A DNA stretch of 64,000 bases from contig JADJQM010000002.1 in the NCBI GenBank assembly GCA_016712715.1, positions 620,001 through 684,000 on the forward strand. Reading direction: 5' to 3'. The first letter of the stretch is position 1; each line of letters opens with the position of its first letter. Origin of the DNA: Rhodospirillaceae bacterium. Lineage in GTDB: Bacteria; Pseudomonadota; Alphaproteobacteria; Dongiales; Dongiaceae. This document shows, in pieces, positions 17,235-29,338 of the stretch. A program made the translations under genes and the position numbers. Under the pieces are notes generated by a model, which saw only the letters and a list, made by a program, of their open reading frames with translations, did no database searches and was not told the DNA's origin.

Positions 17235-20200
17235 ATGGGTAAAGGGGATCAGGAAACCGGCACGGCGCGCGGCCTGCTCAAGGCGGCTGCGGGCGGCGAT
17301 CCGAACACCCGGCACCACAAGCATGCCGTCATCCTGGGGGCGGCCCTTACCCTGGCCTGGTTCCTGGTCTATGGCTGGCATGTGGCCGATGCCGTTGGCC
17401 TCGACAACCTCCAGGATCTGCTCCCCTCGGAACTGGCCCAGATCATCATCGCCTTGTTCGCCCCGGCGGTCTTCGTCTGGGTGGTGATCGGCTATGTGAT
17501 GCGCGGGCGCGATCTCGAACGCCAGACAGCACTCCTTGCTCAGCAGCTCAACATGCTGACCTACCCCAATCCGCAGGCGGAGCAACGCGTCAGCACGGTG
17601 GCCGATGCGATCCGCCGCCAGACGATTGAACTCAAGGCCGCGACCGAGGATGCGGCGGCAGCCTTGTCGCAGATCGAGAACCGCTTCCAGCATCAGCGCG
17701 GCGATCTCGACCACGCCGCCGAAGCCGCCCGTGCCGAAACCCGCGCGGTTGAGGCACAGCTTGCCAGCCAGCGGCAGTTGCTGGCCGAGATGCAGGCGAC
17801 CCTCGCTGAGCAGAAGGGTGCCCTCACGCGGGCCGGCGAACAGGAAAGCGAGGCCCTGCAGCAGATCGCCGTCGATTCCGCCGACCGGATCGTCGCGGTG
17901 TTCGAGGAACGGCGCCGCGACATCAGCGCCATTCTCGACCGTGTGCTCGATCATGGCTCGTCCGTGCGTGACGCCGTGGAGCGACAGGCGGAGATCCTGG
18001 CCGACAGCGCCGAGAAGGCGACGCTCGGTCTGCGCAACGAGCTGACCGGCATCGGCCGCCGGTTGGACGAAGCGGGCGAAGCGGCGCGGCGCGAAGGCAA
18101 GGCCTTGGCCGATGCGGGCGATCAGCAACTGGCCAGCATCAGCGAAATCCTTGGCCGCACCACCAAGGAGTTCAATCACCAGTTGGAACGCCTGGCGCAC
18201 GAGACCGGCGAAGCCATCGAGGCCGGCAAGCGCAACAGCGCCGAGGCCGAAAACGCCTTGCGCAAGGTGGTCGTGGAAATCACCGCCCAGGCCGGCCGCC
18301 ATGCCAATGAAGTGGCACAAGGTTTGGCGCTGCAATTGCAGGGGATCAACGCGGCCAAGGTCCAGGCGCTCGATGCCGGCGAGGAATTGCAGGCAGCCCT
18401 CACCGCCCAGGCGGCGCGCCTTGCCGAACGCACCACCGACGCGTTTGCCCTGATGCGCGGCGAGATCGCGACCGAGATCAACGCCCTGCACCAGGCGGAA
18501 GAGAAAGCCACTGAGCGCTATCGCCAGCTCGACCAGCACATGGCGGGGCATCTCGCCGCGCTGGATCGCAGCTTCGAAAGCGCCAACGAGACATTGGGCG
18601 CGCGCTCGGAAGCCGAGCAGGCGGGCATCATGGCCGCCACCGCCGCCACCGAGACGCGCATCAGCGCCGTGTTGGCCGCCATCGAACGCCAGAGCCGGGA
18701 AATGCACGACCAGGCCGAGGCCAGCGCCGAGCGTTTCGCCAACACCTTGCGCCGTCACCACGAGCTGGTCTCCGCCACGGCCACCGCGACAGTCGGCGAA
18801 GTCATGCGCAAGACGGCCGAGATCCAGCGCCAGATGCGTGAAGAAGGCGATCTCTCGGTCGCCGCCGCCAAGACCCTGGCCGAGGATTTCGTGACCTCGC
18901 TCAACCGCATCGGCGACATCGTCGCGGAAAGCTCGACCCGTGCGCGCAGTGACAATGCGGCGCTGGAGGAAACCACGCGCAGCCAGGCGGAGCGACTGAC
19001 CAGTGCCGCCCTCACCGCCGCCGACCAGTTCCGCCAGTCGCTTGACCGCATGTCGGGCGACACCGCGACCATGATCCGCGCCCTCATGGACAAGATCAGC
19101 GAGCAGAACCAGGCCGTGAAGACGGCGCTCCGCGCCGAGGCCAATGATTTCACCGACGCCACTGGCCGTGTCGGCGAGCAGATCGGCCAGCGTTTCTCGG
19201 AAATGCTGAAGGAGATCGAGGCGGTTGCCGGCACCACCGGCGAACAGACCGCGTCCCTGGTGACCAAGGTCGATTCCCAGGCCCAGCGCCTGGCGCTTGC
19301 CGCAGATGCCGCGGCCCAGCGCCTGCGTCAGCACATCGATGCGGAAACGGCGAAGATCGCCGAGCTCAGTGCCGCCAACGAGTTGCGCCAGACGACCATC
19401 GTCCAGGCCGTCGAAGCCGCCACCGGGCAGCTCGATACCGCTGCCGAAAGCCATGCTGAACGCTTTGCGACGCTGTTGAAGCGCCAGGAGGAACGCCTGG
19501 TGGTCCTGTCCGATGCCCAGGATGCCGCCAGCCGTCGCCTCGGCACCGCGATCGACGCCCAGGGTCATCTGCTCGAGCAGGCGGCCGACCGAGCCGCCGA
19601 GCGCCTCGCGCAACGCCTGCGCGAGAACGAAACCGCCGTGACGACGAGCGTCGCGGCCATCGTCGCCGAAACCAAGGCCCTGGATGCGACCATCGCTTCG
19701 CAGCGCGAGCGCCTGCTGGAAGCCGGTGCCGAGGCGAGCGGCAAGGTGCGCAGCGAACTCGACAACCATGCCGCCAGCCTCAACGAAATGGCCGCGGGCC
19801 TTGCCGCCAAGGTGGCTTTGCTCAGCAGTGCCGTCGATGCGGAAGGTCTCGCCCTCACCAACGCGCTGCAGGCGGCAGGCGACCAGGCCCTGGCCAAGCT
19901 GCGCGGCGAGATCGAGCGCCAGCAGGCCGCCATGAACATGCACGCCGACAATGTCGGTGACCGGATGCGGGCCAACGAGACCGCCATCACCGCCAATGTG
20001 AACGAGGTGCTGGAACGCGCCACGGCACTGGAAGCCGCCATGGCGGCACAGCGCGGGCGCCTCGCCGAGGCCGGCTCGGCCGCCAGCGATCTCATCCGCG
20101 CCGAATTGGCGACCCATGCCGAGAGCCTCAACGAAATGGCCGCGGGGCTTGCCGCCAAGGTCGCCCTGCTCAGCACCACGGTCGGCACTGAGAGCGGCAA

Positions 20201-23029
20201 TCTTGCCGCTTCCCTGCAGGCCAATACCGACCGCGCGCTCGAGCGGCTGCGCGCCGAAATCGAGCGCCAGCAAGCAGCGATGAATGCCCATGCCGATGCC
20301 GTCGGCGAGCGCATGCGCGTGAACGAGGCGGCGATCACCGGCAATGTGACCGAAGTGCTGGAACGCGCCGAAGCCCTGGAAGGCGCCATGCTGGAACAGC
20401 GCACACGCCTGGCCGAGGCAGGTGCCGCCGCCAGCGATCTGGTGCGCGCCGAACTTGCCGCCCATGGCGACAGGCTCACCCAGATGTCGGCGGATCTTGG
20501 CGCCAAGGTGAAGGAATTGGGCGAGGCCGTCGCCGCCGAAAGCCTCGCCATGGCGGGTGCCGTGCAGAGCGCCGGTGACGGCGCCATCGCGCGCCTCAAA
20601 GGCGAAATCGAACGGCAGATCTCCGGCATGGAGGGCCTCACCGCCACCCTCATCACCCGCACCACGGCCTTGGACGGCACCATCCTCAGCCAGCGCGACC
20701 AGTTGGTGGAATCGGCCTCGGCCGCCGCCGAAGGGTTCCGCGATATCCTCCGCCGCCAGGCCGATGAATTCGTGTCGGCGGCGGAAGCCGTCGCCAGCCG
20801 CTCGGCCGCCCTCGAAGGCGTCACCCACGCCCAGCGCGACGAGCTCATCGCCGCGTCCAAGAGTGCCGCCGAACATTTCGCGGGTGCCCTGCGGCTGCAG
20901 GCGCAGGAGATCGCCGCCGCCACCGCAGCGGCCGTGCAGCAGACCGAAGGCCTGGGCGCCGCGGCCCGCGTCCAGGCGGAAAATCTCGCCGCCATGATGG
21001 CGGACAGCACCAGGCGCTTCGAGGAAGTGACCGCCCAGCACGGCGAATCCCTGGCCAGCGCGGGCGAGCGCGCCGGCGACACCGTGCGGGCGCGCCTCGC
21101 CGATCAATATGCCGAGATCAACCAGCGTTTCAGCGATGTCATCGCTCAAAGCGACCGGCTCCATGCCAGTGCCGATGACCAGGCCGTGACCCTGGGCAAG
21201 GCCGCGGAACAGGCGGCCTGCTGGCGGAACAGGCCAAGCATGCCAATCTCGCCGGGCTCGAGATCAACGAGCGGGCGCTTGAAGCCGGCCGCGTCATGCA
21301 GCGCCAGGCGAGCGATCTGGCCGACGCGCTGCAGGCGATCGTGCAGAAGAACGCCGCCAACTTGAAGGCCGCCACGGAGACGGCGGGGCTGCAGGCCATC
21401 GAACTGGGCCAGACGCTGATGCGCCAGAATGACGACCTCGCCGGTGCGCTCAGCCGCACCCAGGCAGCGACGACCGAGATCCGCAATGCGCTGCAGACGC
21501 AGATCGAGGAATTGTCGGCCGTGACGCAGAAGGTCGAGGTCGAGGCGCGCGTGATCGGCACGGTCTTCCGCACCGAGGCCGATACCCTGCGCGAAGCGGC
21601 GACCAAGGCCTCCGGCACAGCCGGCGAATTGCAGCAGCAGATGCGCGACGGCCTCACCGCCCTGGAGCAAGTCGCCAGTCGGGCGCTGGAGAAATCGGCC
21701 TTGCTGCATCAGGACGTCGCCCGTCAGGGCGAGTTGGTGAAAGCCGCCACCGAGGAAGGCGGCAAGCGCACGGCGGAGCTGGCCAGCCTCTATGAGGGCC
21801 ATGCGCGGCAATTGTCGGAAGCCTCCGAAATGGCGCGCGAGAAACTGGAGCAGATGGGCCGGTCCCTGGCAGCCCAGGCCGAGATCCTCTCCACCATCAC
21901 GGATCAGGCCGTGGGGCGCCAGCAGCAGCTCAACGTCACCCTGGGCCAGCGCGTCGAGCAGTTGTCGGCGGTCGGCAAGGAAGGCCAGCACCAGCTCTCG
22001 ACGCTCAACATCTCCGCCCAGAATCTGGGCGAGTTCCTGCGCGCGACCACGGCGGAAAGCGCGCGCCAGGCCAAGGACACGATCCAGCTGTTCCGCGACG
22101 GCGCCGAGGCCTTGTCGCAGGTGACCAAGAAGGCGGCGCAGCAGGTGAGCGGCGTCAAGGCCGCGGTCGCCGAACAGATCACCGAGCTCTCCGACCTCTC
22201 GGTCAAGGTCCATGACATGGCGGAGCAGGTGCGCGCCCAATTGCGTGCCCAGGCCAAGGAATTCTCCGACGCCGCCCTGTCGGCAAAGGCCAGCGCCGAA
22301 GGTGCGCGCGGCGATGCGCAGCAGGCGAGCGAGATCCTCAATCGCCAGGTTGAATCGCTGGCCCAGGCGGCAGCGCGCATGAACCAGCATCTCGCTGGCC
22401 TTGGCACCGATATCGACAAGCGCATCGAATCGATGAGCCGGGCGGCCGAAAATGCCGCCGGGCGCGTGGGTGCCATCGGGCAGAGTTTCGAGCGGCAGGC
22501 CGAAGGCTTCGGCCGCGCGCTCGATTTGGCACAGGCCAAGGCCGCCGAACTGGGCGAGACCTTCCGCGGGCAAAGCCTGGAGCTGGCCAAGACCTCGCAG
22601 ATCGCGCTGGAGCGCATCGACAGGCTGCGCGAGACCCAGAACAATTCGACCCGCGACAGCTTCCTGCGCGCAGCCTCGGTGATGATCGAGGAGTTGAACG
22701 GGCTGGCCCTCGATATCCACTCATTGCTCGACAACGAGATCCCGGAGGATATCTGGAAGCGCTACCGCGAGGGCGACCGCTCGATCTTTGCAAGGCGCCT
22801 GTTCCGCAACAAGGACTCTTACGTCATCCCGGCGATCGAGCAGCGCTACCAGCGCGACGAAAGGTTCCATGACATCGTCGACCGCTACATCAAGAAGTTC
22901 GAGGATCTGCTCACGCAATCGGCCAAGGCCGATCCGGAGGCGGTGCTCAACGCCGCGATCATCACCGCCGATGTCGGCAAGCTTTATCTGGTGATGGCGA
23001 AGAGCCTGGGTCGCAGCGCCGAGAACTGA
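17235..23029 (+). CDS. Giant membrane-anchored coiled-coil protein (frameshifted), TipN/GPR-like architecture
   Basis: About 1,930 residues if one indel is repaired. Two transmembrane segments (HAVILGAALTLAWFLVYGWH and LAQIIIALFAPAVFVWVVIG) near the N-terminus are followed by some 1,700 residues of Ala/Glu/Gln-rich coiled coil of apolipoprotein-like type, then a compact conserved C-terminal domain (last ~115 residues, with IYKRYREGD-like and DRYIKKFEDLL). A 116-residue repeat occurs three times (marked at 19779, 20127 and 20475 by NEMAAGLAAKVALL and relatives). The frame changes at 21213-21222: one base appears missing between EQAA and LLAEQAK. The ATG at 17235 follows AAGGGG. Polar organisers such as TipN and GPR/RgsE share this plan; homology is inference. 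Confidence 0.85.
19775..20822 (+). repeat. Internal 348-bp (116-residue) repeat, three copies
   Basis: Within the giant coiled-coil gene, the segments CTCAACGAAATG at about 19779, CTCAACGAAATG at 20127 and CTCACCCAGATG at 20475 start successive 348-base units. Copies one and two are nearly identical over long blocks (AAGLAAKVALLS, EIERQQAAMN, ERxxALExAM); the third is more diverged. Confidence 0.8.
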
Positions 23030-23038
23030 TCGCGAAGG

Positions 23039-23509
23039 CTATTTCTTGGTATCCACTTCGGCGAAGGTCATCACCATGTTGACCGTTTCGTCGTCATCGG
23101 AGAGCGGCAACAAGAGTTCCTCCTGGCTGCGCAGGAAACCGGATTTGCTGAGATAGTCGGACCAATCATAGAGCGGGGTCCGCTCCGTGATGACGATGTC
23201 GAAATTCTTCAGTGTCTCATCGACACTCATGCCGATGCAGCATTCCTCGACCGTACGGCCGGTCGGGTTGAAACCCCGGAAAGCCACGTCAAGTTCACCC
23301 ACCAGCCGATAGACCATGCGCCGCGGGTTATGGCTGATATCGATCAGCTGCATGTTGGCAAGCCACGGCTTCATCTCGATGGGGTCGATATCCCGGCGCG
23401 AGGGCATCCGCCGCCCGGCACGCTTGCCGTCCCAGTATTCATAAACCGCCCGCGTGCTCGGCAAGCAACGGCCGAACATCAGCGTCATATCGGTGCTGCG
23501 TGGATACAT
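23039..23509 (-). CDS. PAS domain-containing protein (PAS_5 type)
   Basis: A 156-residue single-domain protein of the PAS_5 family common in Rhodospirillales. It contains YWDGKRAGRRMPSRRDIDP, ALANMQLIDI-like and FRGFNPTGRTVEE blocks typical of that family. There is no output domain, so it may be a free-standing sensor or adaptor. It is convergent with the giant coiled-coil gene, with a nine-base gap and no visible terminator. The start codon overlaps no other gene, and its upstream side faces kbl across 220 bases. Confidence 0.85.
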   Translation of the reverse strand: MYPRSTDMTLMFGRCLPSTRAVYEYWDGKRAGRRMPSRRDIDPIEMKPWLANMQLIDISHNPRRMVYRLVGELDVAFRGFNPTGRTVEECCIGMSVDETLKNFDIVITERTPLYDWSDYLSKSGFLRSQEELLLPLSDDDETVNMVMTFAEVDTKK

Positions 23510-23562
23510 GGTCTTTTCTATCGTTTCCCGATGGGCAGATCAATCTGACTAAAGTCGCGCAT

Positions 23563-23612
23563 ATGTCTGGGAGAAGGGGCCTGGGAGAAGGGGCCAGGCA
23601 GAAGGGGTCCGG
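23563..23612 (+). repeat. 14-15 bp tandem repeat upstream of kbl
   Basis: Three units, two identical (TGGGAGAAGGGGCC, TGGGAGAAGGGGCC) and one diverged (AGGCAGAAGGGGTCC), lie in the gap between the PAS_5 gene and kbl. Confidence 0.75.
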
Positions 23613-23729
23613 CAATACGGGTTCGGTAGAATGCGTTTCGGGCCGGGGACTGCGTTCGCAAAAGTCATTTGCATCGCTCCCGCGATGCGGGATCATGCCG
23701 CCCTCGGGTCTGAGGGGAGAATAGGATCG

Positions 23730-24929
23730 ATGGCCGTGGATTTTATCAGCCATATCAGCGGCATCCTGGATGGTATCCGGGCCGACGGCTTCTGGAAGGG
23801 CGAGCGCGTGATCGCGACGCCCCAGGGCGCCGACATCGCGCTTGAGGGCGGCCGCAAGGTGCTCAATTTCTGCGCCAACAATTATCTGGGCCTGGCGAAT
23901 GACCAGCGCCTCATCCAGGCCGCCAAGCGGGCGCTCGACGATCATGGCTTCGGCATGGCGTCGGTGCGCTTCATCTGCGGGACCCAGGATCTGCACAAGG
24001 CGCTGGAGGCGGAGATTTCCCGCTTCCTCGGCACCGAGGACACGATCCTCTATTCCTCCTGCTTCGATGCCAATGGCGGCCTGTTCGAGACGGTGCTGGG
24101 GGAAGAAGACGCCGTCATCTCCGATGCCCTCAACCACGCCTCGATCATCGATGGCATCCGTCTGTGCAAAGCCAAGCGTTTCCGCTACGCCAATAACGAC
24201 TTGGCCGATCTCGAAGCGAAGCTGAAGGAAGCGGATGCAGCGGGTGCCCGCTTCAAGCTCATCGCCACGGACGGCGTCTTCTCGATGGACGGCATCATCG
24301 CCGATCTGAAGGGCATTACCGACCTCGCCGCGCGCTACAACGCCCTGGTCATGGTCGATGACAGCCATGCGGTGGGTTTTGTGGGTGAGACCGGCCGGGG
24401 CTCCGGCGAACACAATGGCGTTCAGGGCAAGATCGACATTTTCACGGGCACCTTCGGCAAGGCCCTGGGCGGTGCCTCGGGCGGCTATATCGCGGGCCGG
24501 AAACCGGTCATCGATCTCCTGCGCCAGCGCTCGCGCCCCTATCTCTTCTCCAATTCCCTGATGCCGGCGATCGTCGCGGCAACCAGCGCCTGCCTGGCAC
24601 TCATCGACAGCGAGGAGGGCGCCGAGCTGCGCGCGACGCTTGCCCGCAATGGCAGGCATTTCCGCGACGCCATGAGCCAGCTCGGCTTCCGCCTCGTGCC
24701 GGGCGAGCATCCGATCATCCCGGTCATGCTGGGCGATGCGAAACTCGCTTCCGCCATGGCCGAGGCGCTGCTCAGGCAAGGCATCTATGTCATCGGCTTT
24801 TCCTATCCCGTGGTGCCCAAGGGCCAGGCGCGCATCCGCACGCAGATGTCCGCCGCCCACAGTTCCGCCGATATCGACCAGGTCATTGCTGCCTTTGCCA
24901 AGGTCGGCAAAGAGCTCGGCGCAATTTAA
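23730..24929 (+). CDS. kbl: Glycine C-acetyltransferase (2-amino-3-ketobutyrate CoA ligase)
   Basis: A 399-residue PLP enzyme that splits 2-amino-3-ketobutyrate with CoA to glycine and acetyl-CoA. Seen: NFCANNYLGLAN, SSCFDANGGLFE, ALNHASIIDGIRLC, MVDDSHAVGFVGETGRG and the PLP-lysine region FTGTFGKALGGASGG. The frame opens at 23631, but the ATG at 23730 after AGGGGAGA matches family length. It precedes tdh by 12 bases, forming the threonine dehydrogenase pathway operon. Confidence 0.96.
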   Translation: MAVDFISHISGILDGIRADGFWKGERVIATPQGADIALEGGRKVLNFCANNYLGLANDQRLIQAAKRALDDHGFGMASVRFICGTQDLHKALEAEISRFLGTEDTILYSSCFDANGGLFETVLGEEDAVISDALNHASIIDGIRLCKAKRFRYANNDLADLEAKLKEADAAGARFKLIATDGVFSMDGIIADLKGITDLAARYNALVMVDDSHAVGFVGETGRGSGEHNGVQGKIDIFTGTFGKALGGASGGYIAGRKPVIDLLRQRSRPYLFSNSLMPAIVAATSACLALIDSEEGAELRATLARNGRHFRDAMSQLGFRLVPGEHPIIPVMLGDAKLASAMAEALLRQGIYVIGFSYPVVPKGQARIRTQMSAAHSSADIDQVIAAFAKVGKELGAI

Positions 24930-24941
24930 GGAGTCTGCATC

Positions 24942-25965
<1,024 letters not shown>

Positions 25966-25967
<2 letters not shown>

Positions 25968-25999
25968 AGAAAATCCCGCCCGGGAGGTCCTGGGCGGGA
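25966..25999 (-). terminator. Terminator hairpin between tdh and the 119-residue gene
   Basis: Stem TCCCGCCC (25974-25981) with GGGCGGGA (25992-25999). On the minus strand it is followed by TTTTCTTTA, so it should end the minus-strand gene; it may also slow transcription from tdh. Confidence 0.75.
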
Positions 26000-26033
26000 A
26001 TGAGGTAATGGCTCGCTGGCAAACTAGGGGTCG

Positions 26034-26393
26034 TCAGAATTCTCTCAGGGTATCAATGCGCACCTTGCGCTTTGGTTCCATGGTATCGGCCTCGGGAATG
26101 TTGGCGGTCCCCATCTTGTTGGGCGATGAGGCCGTCTCCGCCGGATCCGCTGCGACGCCCAGCAGCTTGATGGCCTCGCGCACGGTGCGCAAACGTTCGG
26201 AGGTCTTGCCGGAATCAGGTCCGGCCATGTTCTCTTCCGCCGCCACCAGCAACAGGCCGAGATCGTAATCCCATTGCTGCAGCAGCTTCAGCTTCTGCGG
26301 GCGCGTCAGATCATCATCGGCCAGCAGATCCGCCGGGCTGCCATAGACCTTGGCAACGTCCTGCATGGCGGCATCAAATTGCTTGGTCTCCAT
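26034..26393 (-). CDS. Conserved hypothetical protein
   Basis: A 119-residue protein that I do not recognise. It starts METKQFDAAMQDVAKVYGSP and is mainly helical in the first half (LTRPQKLKLLQQWDYDLGLLLVAAEENM), followed by a disordered, charged tail. A good ribosome site, GGAGGACGAAAG, precedes the ATG. The N-terminal region, with a two-helix segment and a DLxRPQKLxLLxxWxYD pattern, looks like a family found in alphaproteobacteria without assigned function. It ends at the hairpin shared with tdh. Confidence 0.75.
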   Translation of the reverse strand: METKQFDAAMQDVAKVYGSPADLLADDDLTRPQKLKLLQQWDYDLGLLLVAAEENMAGPDSGKTSERLRTVREAIKLLGVAADPAETASSPNKMGTANIPEADTMEPKRKVRIDTLREF

Positions 26394-26474
26394 CTTTCGT
26401 CCTCCGCGTCAAATGCACCCTGTGCACGTCCCAATCAACGGAGGGGCGTCACTTCGGTTCCACCAGCCCGGATA

Positions 26475-26549
26475 TCAGCGGAAGAAGAACCAGATCAGGA
26501 TGAGAACGGGGATGGGCACGCCCAGCAGCCACAACAATCCATAGCGCAT
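26475..26549 (-). CDS. 24-residue hydrophobic small protein
   Basis: A tiny membrane peptide (MRYGLLWLLGVPIPV..., ending IWFFFR): a single hydrophobic helix with an LLGVPIPVLxLIW core. The start is supported by GGAG seven bases upstream (ACGGAGAATTTTCATG). It lies between the 119-residue gene and rsmB, on the same strand. The PIPV core looks like that of unnamed small membrane proteins in other proteobacteria, but I cannot verify this. Confidence 0.6.
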   Translation of the reverse strand: MRYGLLWLLGVPIPVLILIWFFFR

Positions 26550-26685
26550 GAAAATTCTCCGTCTTTCGAGGTCAAAATCGTCCGCTCGCCGCGGCTGCTT
26601 GCCGCGCCAATGGCACATCTCATGTCCGATAGCCGTGAATAAACTGGTGACGGGCGGAGTGGTTCCCGCAAAGAAGCGGGACGGA

Positions 26686-28071
26686 TCAACCGGCCTTGAT
26701 GATGCGCGCGGCGAAGAATCCATCGAGGCCGCCCTGGTCGGCGAGATGGCAGGGCAGCGAGCGGAAGTCACCGGCGGGCGAGATGAGCTCGAACAGGCCG
26801 CCCACTTCCTCGGTATGAATGCGGTCGCGCTTGAGGCCCGTCTGGCGCGCCAGCAAGGCTTCCACGCGATCGGGACCTTCTTCCGGCTGCAGCGAGCAGG
26901 TACAGAAGATGAGCGTGCCGCCGGGCCGCAGAAGGGAGACGGCCTTGTCGAGCAAACGGTCCTGGGTCGCCGTGAGCTTGTTGAGATCGCGCGGATCCTT
27001 GAGCCAGGCGACATCCGGATGACGGCGGATGGTGCCGGTGGCCGAGCAGGGCGCATCCAGCAGCACGGCGTCGAAATCGCGGCCGCGATCCCACAGCGCC
27101 GCATCGGCCGCTTCCAGTTCGGCATGGAGCCGCAGGCGGTCGAGATTTTCCTTCACCCGTGCGAGGCGCGGCCGTGACCGATCGAGCGCCGTCACCTGGG
27201 CACCCGCCGCCGCCAATTGCGCGGTCTTGCCGCCGGGGGCGGCACAGAGATCGATCACGCGCTGGCCAGCCACATTGCCAAGGAGGCGCGCTGGAATCTG
27301 CGCGGCGAGATCCTGCACCCACCAGGCACCCTCGGCATAACCCGGCAGGTCTTCGACCCGCTGGTGCAACCGCTCGCCACCTTCCGACGCCACCGGGCGG
27401 CGCAGGGTGCCGGGCAGCGACATGGTGCGGGCATGGAGCTGGCTCGCCCAGTAATCGGCCTCGGCCGGTCGCCTGCAGCAGAAATCGAGCGGCGGTTCGT
27501 AGAGATGGGCGGTCGCGATCTGCGTTGCCTTGGCGACGCCATAGGCCTTGACCCAGCTCTGCCACAGCCAGTCAGGGAGACTGACGGCGCCGGCCGGGGC
27601 GGAGGCGAGATAAGCCTGGGGATCGCGCGAGATGCGGCGCAGCACCGCGTTGATGAGGCCCTTGAAACCGGTCTCGCCGCGCTGGGCGGCGAGCGTCACC
27701 ATGGTGTCGACGGCGGCATGGGGTGCGGTGGAGAGGAACATGATCTGGGCCGCCCCTAAGCGCAGGATGTTGCGCACGATGAGCGCGCGCGCCGGCAGGG
27801 GCTTTTCCAGGCATTGGCCCAGGGCATGGTCGATCTGCCCCATGTGACGCAAGGTGGTGGCGACCAGGGCGCGCACGAATTGCCGGTCGCGCGGCGCGAG
27901 CTCGTCGAGTTCGGCATGTTCGCCCAGCGCCTCGTCCAGAGGCTTCCGGAGCCGGAACCCGGCATCCATGAGGTCGAGCGCGATGGAACGGGCCGAGAGG
28001 ATCGGCGATTCGCCGGCGGCGGCGCTTTCGGCGGCGTCTTTTGGGTCCGATTGGGGGTCTTTTTGCGACAT
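26686..28071 (-). CDS. rsmB: 16S rRNA (cytosine(967)-C(5))-methyltransferase
   Basis: A 461-residue RNA methyltransferase. The N-terminal NusB-like domain (about residues 25-160, RSIALDLMDAGFRLRKPLD, RDRQFVRALVATTLRH) is followed by the SAM domain with DLCAAPGGKTAQLAA, and two catalytic cysteines in DAPCSATGTIRRHPD and CTCSLQPEEG. It modifies C967 of 16S rRNA in the cytoplasm. An acidic N-terminal extension (SDPKDAAESAAAGE) precedes the fold. Confidence 0.94.
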   Translation of the reverse strand: MSQKDPQSDPKDAAESAAAGESPILSARSIALDLMDAGFRLRKPLDEALGEHAELDELAPRDRQFVRALVATTLRHMGQIDHALGQCLEKPLPARALIVRNILRLGAAQIMFLSTAPHAAVDTMVTLAAQRGETGFKGLINAVLRRISRDPQAYLASAPAGAVSLPDWLWQSWVKAYGVAKATQIATAHLYEPPLDFCCRRPAEADYWASQLHARTMSLPGTLRRPVASEGGERLHQRVEDLPGYAEGAWWVQDLAAQIPARLLGNVAGQRVIDLCAAPGGKTAQLAAAGAQVTALDRSRPRLARVKENLDRLRLHAELEAADAALWDRGRDFDAVLLDAPCSATGTIRRHPDVAWLKDPRDLNKLTATQDRLLDKAVSLLRPGGTLIFCTCSLQPEEGPDRVEALLARQTGLKRDRIHTEEVGGLFELISPAGDFRSLPCHLADQGGLDGFFAARIIKAG

Positions 28072-28277
28072 GGCCGCCCTGATAGCGGATAAGGCGGCGC
28101 TTGTCTAATGGGCCGAGGCATGCGGAGGGCGTCGAATCTGGGGCGAATCCCCCGCGGTCCGGGTGGATTCGTGATGACCGTCACGCAAACCCGGCGAACA
28201 TTCCAGGGCGCCGGGGTGACCAAGCTGTAACGGTTCCGGCGCTACCGCCCCTCAGCGCCGACCTTGCGGAGGATATC

Positions 28278-29310
28278 ATGGCTCTGGTCACCAACACCGG
28301 CACGACCCCGATCGGTCAGTATCCGGAACCCTATTACCCCTATTATTTCCCGATCTACGGCACCAACGGCGCCGAGACCATCAATGGCACCAATGCCGCC
28401 GACACGATCTACGCCCTGGGCGGCCATGACACGGTCAATGCCGGCGGTGGCAATGACACCGTCGATGGTGGGTCGGGCAACGACTCCATCGACGGCGCGG
28501 CCGGCAATGATTTGCTGATCGGCGGGCATGGCGACGACAATATCTGGGGCGGCACCGGCAACGACACCATCTTCGGCGACAGCAATGTGCCGCCGAGCCC
28601 GGTCGCCGGACCCGCCAGCGGCAATGACAATCTCCATGGCGGCAGCGGCAACGACACGATCGATGGCGGCCTTGGCGACGACTATCTCTATGGCGATGGC
28701 GACAACGATCTGCTGTTCGGTGGCGCCGGCTATGACTGGCTCTATGGCGGCAGCGGCAATGACGATTCATGCCGGCACCGAGAATGATCGCCTGTTCGGC
28801 GATGCCGGTGACGACAAGCTGTTCGGTGATGAGGGCCAGGACCGGCTCTATGGCGGGCTTGGCAATGATTTCCTCGATGGCGGCGCCGGCAATGATCGCC
28901 TCTATGGCGAGGAGAACAACGACGAGCTCAGCGGTGGCGGCGGCAATGATGATCTTTACGGCGAAGCCGGCGACGACGCTCTCTCCGGCGGCGACGGCAA
29001 TGACCGCCTGTTCGGCGAAGAAGGCTCGGACGTGATGAAGGGCGGCGCCGGCGACGATACCTTCTATGTCGATACGATGCTGGACGGCCACGACATCATC
29101 GCCGACCTCGATGTCTCGATGGAAGCTCTCGTGCTCGAAGGCCTGGCCGATGCCAACGCACCCGGCGTCACGGTCACCTCGACCGATGATGGCGACGTGC
29201 TGATCAAGTTTGCCAATGGCAGCTCGGTCGAGCTTGACGGCATCCAGAACCAGGGTTGGAGCAATCTCGACCAGCTCGACGATTTCGTGCAGATCAGCTA
29301 CCAGCCGTAA
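28278..29310 (+). CDS. RTX calcium-binding repeat protein (frameshifted)
   Basis: About 343 residues after repair. Many nonapeptide RTX repeats (GGxGxDxLx; for example GGGNDTVDGGSGNDSIDGA and GGLGNDFLDGGAGNDRLYG) bind calcium and fold as a beta-roll; the C-terminal ~60 residues (LDGIQNQGWSNLDQLDDF) resemble the secretion and capping end of type I-exported proteins. The ATG at 28278 follows GGAGG. At 28763-28770 the frame breaks: GSGNDD should probably read GSGNDTIHAG, which needs two bases (AC) that are missing, or one extra base. No ABC exporter is in the window. Confidence 0.85.
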
Positions 29311-29338
29311 TCGCGCGTGGCACCAGCGAAGGCGCGTA

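Noticed and set aside
17211..21164. A 1,317-codon open frame on the minus strand
   Set aside because: It is the antisense shadow of the Ala/Gln-rich coiled-coil gene; its composition (His/Gly/Arg-rich) is not protein-like and it has no start signal.
21213..21222. Programmed frameshift in the giant coiled-coil gene
   Set aside because: No slippery heptamer (X XXY YYZ) or downstream structure is evident, and similar breaks occur in genes that do not use recoding.
28763..28770. Two separate RTX proteins
   Set aside because: The repeat pattern runs on across the break with one unit interrupted, and restoring two bases gives continuous nonapeptides.
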